DNA of 64,000 bases from Ditylenchus dipsaci (taxonomy: Eukaryota; Nematoda; Chromadorea; Rhabditida; Anguinidae), in the NCBI GenBank assembly GCA_004194705.1, contig SADC01001392.1, forward strand, positions 124,001-188,000, in the 5' to 3' direction. Positions 12,426 to 24,800 of the stretch are shown here, one piece after another (position 1 is the first letter of the stretch; the number at the start of each line of letters is the position of its first letter). The position numbers and the translations under genes were made by a program. The notes under the pieces were generated by a model that searched no databases, was not told where the DNA came from, and saw only the letters and a list, made by a program, of their open reading frames with translations.

Positions 12426-15400
12426 GGTTAACAGGTAGGGTGGGTGATCTAGCCTAACCATTAGCGCACTCAAAAGATAAATCTACCCGAAATATTATTG
12501 TAAATGAACCACTAATGTTCCTGAACCACAGGAATAGTGCTTGAACTACCAATGTTCCCGAACGGCATAGGCGCCGATAGGCGCCTGCAGACCCTAGTAT
12601 TTTAGTAATACAGATAAATGGAAATTTTCCACTTTTGATAAATAATATTAGAGCGAAATATTAGAGCTGTTAATGTCGAGAAGTCAATGACGGTAATGTA
12701 CAATCAATATGCGATTTTCCGTTTGAACGTGACGAGACGCCGACGATGGGCTACAATAGTCTAACAGAAAATTCCAGAAGCAAAAGTACCAACCAAAACG
12801 TGGCTTTCCACAGGGTCGGCACGGTGTGGCTTTTAAGCTCACCACGAAGCACCCTTCTATTTCAAAAAAATAAAGCCCCATGGCTGGGGAAGCTCCGCGG
12901 TGGGGCTTTTTATTTTTGTCAATCTTAATAGCCTCATCGATAGGGCTTTTGGAGGCTCCGTGGTGCTTTTTGACACAAATTTTTATAAGTTACTCCAAAA
13001 TTTTACATTCCTACCGAGACAATAAATATTCGAAAATCATATGTTTCAAATATGACAGTGGTTTTGAATTCTAAGAGCAGTTTTTCTAGCAAATTGAGCA
13101 TGCTGAACACGGTTTGAGGTTTGCCTTACATAAAAAAAATTATTTTTATTTTTTAAGACTCTTGCTCGATACTGCAACAGCCTTTTTCACTTTACTCTTA
13201 ACTAAGGTCTTTGCCCAAAAAAGTCTAACGTGCATTTTGATTTATATGTTTTAAAGTGTGTGTGTAATTTCAGCAAATAAGGAACCTAAGTTAATGAAGA
13301 CCTCCATTTATCTTGGTAACTTATTTTCGGTTAAGGATTTTGAAAAAATATTTATCTGCTCCTTGGAACCAAATTTTTTCACGTTTCAATTTTTTAACTC
13401 TATAAAAATTATTATAATAGGACTGGGTTAAAAACAGGGCTCCGAATGAAAAATTAAAAAAAAAATGGACACTTGGGTAAAAAAGGACATTTTGAGTATT
13501 TTTGAAGTAAAAGGGTCATTTTATCCAGTGCTTGTTGCAATTTTGAAGCGAAAAAAAAAAGATTTTGACTAAATTTTCAAAAATAAAAAAAGATTTGGGG
13601 TGCCGAAAAAAGGACAAATCTTTTTAAAAAGGACGATTCTGAGCCCTGGTTAAAAATCAAAACATCTGATATTTTACGTTTTATAGAACTTCAAGGACGA
13701 CTCGCAAGTTACTTTGAATGGATTAGCAATGTGACTCAAAAGAAAGTTCTGTGCATTGATACCCTAAACAAAGCTTTTGACTAATTGAAAAAATATATAT
13801 ATTTTACAGCCTACTGTTTTCAACCTATTATTCTGTTCAATGTTTTAGTTCTGACGCATAATAATAATCCTGCTCTTTGTCATCTAACTCTCATTTGACC
13901 ACAAAAAGAGCAATTTTCTGAAAAATATGAAGTAAACGTGGGTTTTCACGCGCCACTTTTTCACAAAAATGCAATAAAGATTGGGGTTGCCCGTCTAAAG
14001 TGGTAAGTGACATTTTCGGAGACCAGAGCTGGGGTTATGCATTCAGAAAAGTTCGGGCTTGCGGGAGTAGTGCGGTTCCGAAAACGGCTGTTATTATGAA
14101 TGACTAAGTACTAGATGCCCAAAAGCAGTACTAATATCCTGATCATTCAACAGCACTAGTTTTACTTATTTTGTATAAAAAAATTGTTTGGACCGATTTC
14201 TATGGCTACAACTTGTTAGTTAGTAACTAATAGTTATTAACACGGTACACACAAGACAAATAAATGAGCAAATAAAATCGAATTTATTTGCTTGGACTGA
14301 AAACTTTTTCTTAGATACCGTTCAAAAAATGACGCGTTTACTCAAGAGAAAAATGACAGTTCCATATTTGGCTTTTTCGTACAAAAGTCCTACAATCAAC
14401 CTATTTTTGCAACAGTCTTTTGATTACTTCTTCCAGTATGATGATGCATATTGACGTTTATCCAGCACAACTCCATGCTATTGTGAACCGATGTGTTTAC
14501 GTATAGGAGAGTTGAACAGCCAGTCGTGGGAATCACTGAAAAACTAATAAAAACTGAGAAAAATTAAAAACATTCTCTTATTTGATTAATTTGGCGTGTT
14601 TAAGTTATGATGGATCTAGTTGAAATGTTAATGAATTGCTGATAATACTTTTTTAATAATTTCGTACTAAAAAGTTATTTATTACCAAGAAAGATTGAAA
14701 AAAATCTTACCGGTAAAAAACCCCACACTATAAACACCAGATTTAACTACTTTTTTCTTTATCTATTATTATTTGACTTTTCTTCTCCTTTCACCCAATC
14801 TTCAGAGTATTTTCGGTTTTTGTCAGTGACTAACATCTTTTTGCGATTGTCCAACTGGAAAAAATGAAAAGAAAAGAAATTTTTTCCAGAGTTTCTCCGC
14901 CTAACAGCTGGATGGATAAATTAGCGATTTCGGCGTTTTTAAATTATTTATTCTTTAGTCTAGTAGTAAAAATGTAATTTCAAGCAAAAGTGCTAGATAT
15001 ATTAGTAATTTTGAAATGTTTTTTTCTCTTATTCTAGTGGCACAACAAATAAATGCACTTTTGATGCAAAATACTATTTTTTGTTAAGCCCTGGTCAAAA
15101 AGGACAAACTCATTTTGCACTTAATCAAAAATCAGTTTCTGTTTATAACAAAAAATATTAGAAGAGGAAATATCAGTTTTTGCCACTTCTTTTGCTGAAA
15201 AAAACCAGCTAAGAAGAGCGATGATGAGGAAATGGCTAAGCTGTCATTCTACTTTTGCTAAAGCTAGTGGTCTCTACTCCTATAATTCTGCTGCTTTTTA
15301 ATAGCAATGGACTGGCATGTCTGGTTATTGCTAGCTTGCTTATTTCTACAAAAAGTTATTTGCAAGTTTTTTGGTTTTTAAGATAAAAATTTTACTAAAT

Positions 15401-16535
15401 CGATAGTTAATTTTTAACCCTTTCTTTAATAAAATTTTACATGCAGATCAGAAAATCATTTCTGAGCTGTAATTAGTGTTTTTCAGGGTCGATTAAGCAT
15501 AGAAAGTTTGAAAAAAAAATTTTGCTTTGATATGTTGTATGTTAAAAAAAATTCACAAAAAATAAACAAAAATTGCTTTTTCTTGATTACAGTCGAAAAG
15601 TACTATCTTTTTAAAATTCCTAAAAATGTATTTTTATTTTGACCCGTGCTAGCTTGAGCAGTAGCGAAAATTTTTGTGCCATGAATTTATATAGCGAAAA
15701 AGCTATTTTTCCGGATAGGACGAATTCAACCCAGCTACTGACATCTTTTTTTCAATTTTAGCCCATTTGTGTCGATGTGTCATAGATGACAATAACTGAC
15801 CATAACTGTGACACAGTCAGGTGTCACAGTTAACAATTCACAGTTATATTATGCCCAGTCGAGCATCGTAGGGGGTGGGGATATTTTTTGTCATGCTAAT
15901 ATTTTTGAAACAGATAGACATATTTCTGCTTAATTCTGGCTATTTTGGTTCTTCATGCCAATTCCGGCTTTGACGGAGTTTTCATCGTGGTTTTGACATT
16001 TAGAAAATTATAATATTATAATATTATAATATTTTATTAATATTTTCATTTACCATAAATTACCCCATTAGGGGCAATGAATAAACTAAAAATACTTTTA
16101 GGCTTGCAAAATGCTGAAAATCGAATATTTTCTAACTTTTTAGTTTTTAATTTTTGGACATTAGTTACTTTTATGCTCCGTATTTTTGTGGCTACAGACA
16201 ACCTTTTGTTTTTAATTTTTTCTCATTTTTTTTAAGTATGTTTGCTGTTATTCTTAACTGCTGGTATGTTTTACTAACGCCGTAATATTGAAGTAAATTG
16301 TTGTTTAACTTGTTAGATTTATTGTTAATCTTTAGATTTTACGAAAAAATGAAATATTAAAGCTCGTTATTTTTAGAAAAATACAACAAAGAATTTGTAA
16401 TAAAAAAAATTGTTCGCGAATATTTTTGTGTAGCCTTTTATTCACATTATTAGAATTTTGTGGACTCTAGGACAATGTCAAAAGCCTCAAAAAATTTGCT
16501 TGCTTTTGAAGTTTTACCTTCAACGTGTTCCATTT
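12426..16535. other. About 4 kb without a recognisable gene
   Basis: Frames are short and AT-driven. An AT microsatellite (TTATAATA repeats) lies at 16008-16035. A small dyad (ACTGTGACAC ... GTGTCACAGT) lies near 15808-15832. No splice-linked coding exons could be assembled. Confidence 0.35.
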
Positions 16536-16733
16536 TAAAGGACCAGAGCCATCGCCGACAACGAGAATTTCAAATGTTTGAATTGGCGCGGGACAGTTCT
16601 CATTCGTCTTTCATTGTACTCTTTGAGTCATTCGAAGCAAGTCAAAAGAGTACAATGAAAGACGAAAGAGAACTGTCCGCGCGAATTCAAACATTTGAAA
16701 TTCTCGTTGTCGGCGACGGCTATGGTCCTTTAA
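16536..16733. mobile_element. Palindromic MITE, copy 2 of the TTCGTCTTTCATT family
   Basis: This is the best-preserved copy. The ends AAAGGACCAGAGCCATCGCC and GGCGACGGCTATGGTCCTTT pair. The middle TTCGTCTTTCATTGTACTC pairs with GAGTACAATGAAAGACGAA around GAGTCATTCGAAGC. Half-copies carrying CAAACGTTTGAAATTCT or CTATGGTCCTT occur near 20810, 36700, 47180, 48205 and 49645. Confidence 0.75.
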
Positions 16734-18892
16734 ATAAAAAAAAAATTACGAAAAAGTCCTCGCGCGTTTGAAAATTCAAGATTTTGTTGTCAATGACAAG
16801 TAGGGTTTTTTTAAGAGGCATGCCAGCGCGTTTCAAAATATTAAGGCCAGCAAATTTGTTTGAATCGTTTCACTTCTCACTCATTTTGTGTCCGATTTAA
16901 AATTGATGACCATATACTACTTTTAAAAATCTAGATGAGAGCGCGTAAAAGTTTGTCTAGAAAGAAAAAAATGCTGGTCACCGGCTTTTCTCTGTGTAAC
17001 TCTCTGGTATGCCCCTTTAAAGGTTTTAATTTTAACATTTTGCACCTAAAAGTACTATAGTAAGAAACCTCCTTTCAAAGATTTCTTTAAAACACAATTC
17101 TCGGAAATTGCATTCTCCGCTTTTATCCTTCTCGTTTTTTTTGCTAGTCACGTTTTCTTCTCATACGCTTATTAATCCACCCGATTATGTCACAGTAAAG
17201 AAAAAGCAAGCAAACGAGTACAGCAAAACCACGTGGTTAAACATTGCCACCCCACTGTGTGCTCACGTCTAACCACCCATTTTGTCTAATAAAACCACTG
17301 CTGACATCATCATTATGACTCAATAGAAAGCAGACAGGGAAAAATTCCAATTTTCACCTCGTGGGCTAGCCACGTTTTCGCTTTATTGTTATTTACTCAT
17401 TTTCCATTTTTTCTTTTTCGTTCATTTGACCAAGAATGTGACGCGAGCAGTAGTAATCATGAAAGGGAATTATCAACCAGTAGACACAGTGTAATTTGCA
17501 CTTTTTGTCTGCTTATATAACTAACTGAAACAGAGATCCAGTGTGTGTGATTGACAAGCAGATGGATGGATAGATGACTGGTCTTTTTTTTGATCAGAGA
17601 GTAGCTGGCTGGATGGGTGGCACGCTGTGTTGGTGATAAGCAGCACTCATCTTGCACTCTATTTCAGTGCTTTGGACTGGTTTGACGTCCTACTTGTTAT
17701 GATTATAGGATAGTCAGTTTATTTGTTTGCTTGAGTGCATTGTTCCGCTATCTATTGGTCTGTTCGGTATTGTTTTTAAGGTCTTATCAGGATTTTTTGC
17801 TGAGAATTTATTATTTTCACCGGTTTGCAAATGTCACGCTGCTAAAATAATTTTGTATTTTGGTGATTTCGGTGTGAAAAAAATCTACAGATTTTTTTCA
17901 AGAATCTCCATAGTGGTCATACTTTCAAGTTCGTACCCGCTTTTTTACACTGATTTTCTAAGTTTCGACAGTATGTCCCCAAATCATAAGGATTTAGATT
18001 TTGTCAATCTTTTTTTTAAATCATGCAAATTTGAAATTTAAAAAGCAAACCTTTATTTGTGTGTTGTAGAATGCCTAGTATTCTTAACGTACTAGCCATT
18101 TTGTTTAAGACCTTCAATCGCTTGACTATTGAGTGCATTTATTTGTTTAAAATCATTTAAATTTTTTACTTAGCTGCCGGCTTTCTTTTTTGGTTTTCGG
18201 GTAGTTCACTTTTTCTAAACTTTCGAAACTGAAATCCAACATCGTTTTTCTCAGATATAGCTGACTATTCTGTCTTTTTTTGGTCTCGGCTTGTGAGCTC
18301 AGCCCGCGCTCAGCTGGGAATGGGCCCTTCGAAAAAGCCTGTAAAAAGGATTGTAAAAAACTTACAAGTTTTTAGTGAAAAAATTGCTGTACCCTAGGTG
18401 GAAACAAACTTTTCCGTTAGCGTTATATCGAGAGTCAACTGTAGCAAGATTTTTACTACAAATTTAAGTATTTTCTACTACATTTATAAAACTAGCTTTT
18501 GCTGAAATCCTTTTTGAACCATTTCAATATTGCATCAGTGCTTGGCATTTTGTTCTTAAAACTCCAATAAACGAATATTCCTGAAGGCGTATTTTTGCCA
18601 ATATTTCTAAATGAAAGGATCTTTAGTCTATTTATTACCTGTCCCTATTGTTTTTGGTTAGATAAAAGGCAGGAAGGAGACAGACCATAAGGCTATTAAT
18701 CAATTCACCAAAGTTCCTGCCTTTTTTCTTTGTTTTTAGCAAGCATATTAAATGTCATTATTGTTGTTTTGCAGGTTGCCTCCATCCAGTTATTTTCTTT
18801 GAAAGTCAAGAACCTGATCAGTTTACTAAAGAGACTAGTATTACCTATTTTATTTTTTCTCAAATTCGAGGAATTAGGTGGTCTTGAGTGCA
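16734..18892. other. Upstream region of GPCPD1, no assigned exon
   Basis: The part from 17390 to 17730 is less AT-rich. It holds CTTATATAACTAACTG near 17513 and a GATG(G/A) microsatellite near 17563. It could contain the promoter or a 5' UTR exon. Possible acceptors before the coding start are TTTTGCAG at about 18773 and AATTAG at about 18876. None can be proved from sequence. Confidence 0.3.
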
Positions 18893-21800
18893 ATGTTCAC
18901 AGTGCACTTCACCGTCCACACCAACGCGCCTGCGCTAGCCCCGCTGTATGACAATGAGTTGGTGTTTGTGACGGGGAATCATGATCAACTAGGCCATTGG
19001 GACCCAATGGGGCACTTAGGCTTACCAAGGCTGATGGAGAGTGAGTTTTTGAACAGTTTTAAATACAAATAGCTGTAAAGGCACGTTTAATAAGTGTGAA
19101 ACGGAACTCAAGTGTTCCTTTCATTCAAAAATAGTTATAATTTTTTTTTTGAAAAAGTTTTCTGTTAGTGGAATTTCGAAGCTAAAATACAAGGGCTACC
19201 AAATATGCTATTAACAAGCTACATGTGATAAAAAAAACTTGATGAAAATTTGGAAGTCCTCACTCAGGTCGACGCTCAGTCGCATATAACTAACTACAAA
19301 AAACTGTTAAACTTGACTACATAAAATAAAATTTACGAAAAAAAATTTAGCAAATGGATCGGCACTATTACATTGACAGGTGTTGATGTAGTCAAATTCC
19401 GCTACTTCATCGGCTACTACCTGGAGTCGGAGCTCAACAAACCAGCTACCTTGATTGTGTCCAAGTGGGAAACCCATCTGACCCCCCGCAGTGTTATGCC
19501 TGCTGTGGAAGCTAGTAAGACCAGGGTTTGCAGAGCTAATGTTTATGACATTTTCGGCTTTCATGGTTAGTTTATAAAGATGAAAAAAGTTAAATTTAAA
19601 AATTTGGTTTAGGTGGAAAAGAAATAGTTACTCAAGGATGGATCCATAACGACGAGCAAAACCAGATTTTATTGACTGTGACAGGCGCAGCATTAAAGTT
19701 CTACAAGACCAAACATGTCCAGCAAAACTATAGGATTAAAATTGTGCCTGTAGACCTGAGAAACAAGCATGTAAGTGGTTGTTAATCATATAATATTTAG
19801 TAATTATTTAGTAGTACTCTGCTAAAATTACTATTGGCTCATTTATAAACGTTGTCGCCGTCGTTGTAGTTGGAAAAAATGTTTTATAAAGGCACTTTTA
19901 CGCCAACGACGACCTATTTATAAAAAAATCCAACGACAACGCCAACGACAACGAAAATTTTTCTTCCAAATTAGACAAAATTTGCATTTTAAGTCAGAAT
20001 TTTAAGGATTAAATATATTTTCCACACGTTTTCCCTCGAAATCTCGACTGAAAATGCAAAATTTGTCCAATTTCAAATGAAAAATTTCATTGTCCTTTGC
20101 GTCGTCGTTGTCGTTGGCGTTGAATTTTTATAAATAAGTCGTCGTTGTCGTCGTCGTTGGCGAAAAAAATGGTTTTATAAAAGAAATATTCCAAGGACAA
20201 CGACGACGACAACGTTTATAAATGAGCCATATGTTAAAAATCTATAATTTGTAGGATTCTCAAATGTTGGACGATGATCCAATGGAAACATCCAATGGAG
20301 CTCATGAAGACATGGGCGATGCAGAGGCCGATGACAACCTGCCGAATTTGCCTAGTTTCTCGCGCACTGAAATAGCTGTAAGAGATAACTCACATATACA
20401 AACGTCGATGTTTCTTTTCCTTATCCACTCAGCTGTCAAAAAAAGATTACCAAAATTGTTAGTTTATTCTCAGGATCTTTAGAACTTACAAATCCCTTCA
20501 GAGTCTAAATTTAGTTATGTGTAGGATAATCATTGGTAAAAACACCGAGGTGTAAATAAATTGCGCTTATAAAGTAAAATAAGAAACTGTTTTCAACTAA
20601 GCTTTGGGTATAGTCAAACTCGATATAGTGACACTTCTCGGACCGGCCTTGGGGTGTCGCTATACTGAAGTGTCACTATATTGGAGTGTCACTTTATTCA
20701 TTTTATTTTACCCAAAACCAAACTAACCGACTTCAAAGTGTCACTATATCGGGGTGTCAGTGTATTGGAGTGTCATTATATCGAGATTTGACTGTACTGG
20801 CCAGTTAAAGGACCATGCACCTTGATAACCACAGCAATTTTCGGAATTCGAATTCGCGCGGGACCACCCTAATTTTGTCCATAATGTTTTTGAATTATTA
20901 TTTTTTGTCTGCATTAAAAATTTGAATTCCATTTATGAGTCAACTTTCAACACACACCCGTATAAAACAATGCTAGTAGCTGAAATTTCCTCAGAAGTTT
21001 AAATAACAAAACTTGAATTTTAAAAAATGCTTGCTTACCGAGATCCAACTGAAATTAAAATGGTCGTCATTTGGAAATGCCTGACCCTCCGATTTCAGTT
21101 TATATTTCAGCAATCATGAATTTTTTTATATTCTGATTTTTGGAAGGAAACTGAGGGTTAAAAAGCGGCTAAATTTTTTAAAAAAAACTTTTATTCAAAA
21201 AATTGCCTGACTGGCCATACAACAAGTTTTGTTACTCAAGGTTTGTGTTTGCAGCCTCTTAATTCGGATGATCCCAAGTTCCGTGATCAGAGCGAGTTTG
21301 GCGAGCTCTTCCACAACAGTGTTGACTATTTGCTCTACCGCACTTGCTCCGTGGCTGTGGAATACTTGGTAATGAAAAAATTTATAGCTCTTAACACTCC
21401 GAGCCTCATGCGTGACTTTTGCCATTTCTGAAGCAGAATTCATGGAGAACAGGATGGCTTTTTCAGATTTTCTTTTCAAATCTAAAAAGTGGTTCAAATC
21501 GACCTTTGAAACATGTGACCCATATGCCGGGCTCTACAAACTTAGATCAGGCTATAACTTTTTTTACAGATATGATTTAATGTGTTTCAAAAACTATAAA
21601 TGCTTCTCATTAGCTCTTCCATCTTTCTGTAGATTAATAATTATCACTTAGACCAAAAATAAAATTAAATTCATCAAAGATCTCTAAAATGTGAGTTTTG
21701 CAAATCGCAGTTATTTCACAAAAATGCCTATAACTTTCACTGTATCGATTTTTTTGAAGCATACTTTACGGCGTCTGAAAAAACACATTCTGCTCTACAA

Positions 21801-24800
21801 AATGACGTGTTACGTTATTATACGTGCCTCCCAGCCCGACTCACAATACAGTGTTATAAGTCCGTCTGAGGAATATAAGGATTTTAAGGATTATGTTTTA
21901 GATAGCATATTCGTAAGCACTGCACACCCTGTAAAGACAATAAAACATTCCGTGTTTTTTAAAGTATTAAGAATAGTTTTGCACTATTTTTTGTTCTATT
22001 TGTGCGAAAAAAATTTCAAAAGGCGCGCATTTAAATTTTTGGTCAAAAATTTTAGTGATATTTTGTATTTTTGTTTATATCTTCGAGTTGGTTCATGACG
22101 AAATCATATTCTATAGTTTATTTTGTAGCTGAGCAAACAATCTTTTTCATGAATATCAATTTCTTTTCATACATTCTGAATTTCGAGACCAAAAAAGCAT
22201 TTCAAAACTACTTTACATTTTTTGAAATATACATTTTTGGGATAAACTTCTATAATTATCTGTTTTTCTGTGATTTTTTCAAAGACCTGATTATGGATTC
22301 AGATTCTAAATGAGAAACTGGTTCTAAGGTTGCTGTGGTCTGATGTAATCTATGCTTTCTTATGAATAATTTTCAAATGAGTATAATGGTATGCATGAAT
22401 TTCTGAACACCAACCCAATTAGTCCACTAAACATTCTCCGGGTCTAGTGTATCAAAAGTTTATTGAACTAGGAGAAACAATACCTTATTCGACGCGCCAC
22501 ATTTCGTGGATTCGTCCGGTGCATTATAGGTATTCAGGTTAAGTAAAAATTCATTGCACCTAATGACGATTAACAATCGCCACTACAAGAAATTCTGAAT
22601 CTCATCCCAAGTGTTTCACTATATAATTTAACTATTATACCAAAAAGTTTATCTAAATACTTATGATACATCAGACGAATCCTCGAAATGTGGCGCGTCG
22701 AATAAGGTATTGTTTTCTCCTAGTTCAATAAACTTTTGATACACTAGACCCCGGAGAATGTTAGTGGACTAATTGGTTGGTGTTCAGAAATTCATGCATA
22801 CCATTATACTCATTTGAAAATTATTCATAAGAAAGCATAGATTACATCAGACCACAGCAACCTTAGAACCAGTTTCTCATTTAGAATCTGAATCCATAAT
22901 CAGGTCTTTGAAAAAATCACAGAAAAACAGATAATTATAGAAGTTTATCCAAAAATGTATATTTCAAAAAATGTAAAGTAGTTTTGAAATGCTTTTTGGT
23001 CTCGAAATTCAGAATGTATGAAAAGAAATTGATATTCATGAAAAAGATTGTTTGCTCAGCTACAAATAAACTATAGAATATGATTTCGTCATGAACCAAC
23101 TCGAAGATATAAACAAAAATACAAAATATCACTAAAATTTTTGACCAAAAATTTAAATGCGCGCCTTTTGAAATTTTTTTCGCACAAATAGAACAAAAAA
23201 TAGTGCAAACTATTCTTAATACTTTAAAAAACACGGAATGTTTTATTGTCTTTACAGGGTGTGCAGTGCTTACGAATATGCTATCTAAAACATAATCCTT
23301 AAAATCCTTATATTCCTCAGACGGACTTATAACACTGTATTGTGAGTCGGGCTGGGAGGCACGTATAATAACGTAACACGTCATTTTGTAGAGCAGAATG
23401 TGTTTTTTCAGACGCCGTAAAGTATGCTTCAAAAAAAATCGATACAGTGAAAGTTATAGGCATTTTTGTGAAATAACTGCGATTTGCAAAACTCACATTT
23501 TAGAGATCTTTGATGAATTTAATTTTTATTTTTGGTCTAAGTGATAATTATTAATCTACAGAAAGATGGAAGAGCTAATGAGAAGCATTTATAGTTTTTG
23601 AAACACATTAAAATCATATCTGTAAAAAAAGTTATAGCCTGATCTAAGTTTGTAGAGCCCGGCATATGGGTCACATGTTTCAAAGGTCGATTTGAACCAC
23701 TTTTTAGATTTGAAAAGAAAATCTGAAAAAGCCATCCTGTTCTCCATGAAATTCTGCTTCAGAAATGGCAAAAGTCACGCATGAGGCTCGGAGTGTTAAA
23801 AATGCTACAAAAATAACGCTTTCTAACAAATTTTCTTACTTTTTTAGTTTACCTACATGTAAAACCAACCTAATTTGTAGAGCTTTCGAATCGAAATATA
23901 TTCTACTACTCGGGATGAAATTGTGGCTGTGGGTTATGCTCTGCCTCTACCCTACTTGATACTTTTGGAAAAGCGTCTGTGCCATTGTTGACCAACAAGG
24001 GTTTGCCTGTCGGCAAAATTTATTGTAAGGATTTTTCGACAAAACTTTCAAAATGGTAAAAAAAATACTTATATTTTTAGTCGGGTACTTGTTTGTTCGT
24101 CCTATCCGTGTGCCTCATCCCCCTCAGACTATGAAGGCGTCGTATGCTAAGCACTGGAAAAAGCGAACTACACTTGAAGTGGGACACAGAGGCATGGGCA
24201 ATTCTTACACCAAGTATGATTTACTTTAACCATGCTTTTTCTATTACTTCCACTACCGAAAAGTGAGAAAATGTAGTTGAAACAGGGAACGTAACTGTAG
24301 TTTTTAAAAAGTTTGTACTTTTTTGGGACCCAAAATCTTTTTTATTTTTGAAGTTTTTAATCAAAATCTTATTTTTGGTGCTTAAAAATCAATAAGCACT
24401 GGACAAAATGTCACTGTTTGACGAAAAATGACCAAATTGTACTTTTTAGCCTAGTGTACTTTTTTTTCAAAATTTTGAGTTACGTGTTCTGCAGTTAAAA
24501 ATATTAGGTTGGTGCATAAGTTTTAAACCATACAAAAGACTTTTTTTGCAAAACGAAAATTTCTCTTATAACAAAATCCAAACAATAGGTTTTGTAGCGC
24601 TGAATCTGCTCTTTCAAATGGCATATTTAACTTAGCTTGATTATTCTGGATAACTCACCATTTGGGTCCAAACACTTGTCTGGTCATTTTGAGAAGGTTA
24701 CCCGCGTTTTCATCACTTTAACTGGTCAAATGTTTTATTGAATTTTGAGCGTCACGACAAAATTTTATCACCATGTTGTGGCGTAGCTCAAGAGCTACAA

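Noticed and set aside
21691..22313. Open frames of 135 and 80 codons in the left arm of the giant inverted repeat as protein genes
   Set aside because: They are mirrored in the other arm, have AT-driven composition, no recognisable motif and no splice links. I treat them as part of the repeat.
23941..24024. A tiny intron explaining the first GPCPD1 frame change
   Set aside because: A GT ... AAAAG intron of about 47 nt could be drawn, but it would delete residues that match the family (STLLDTFGK). A missing base fits better.
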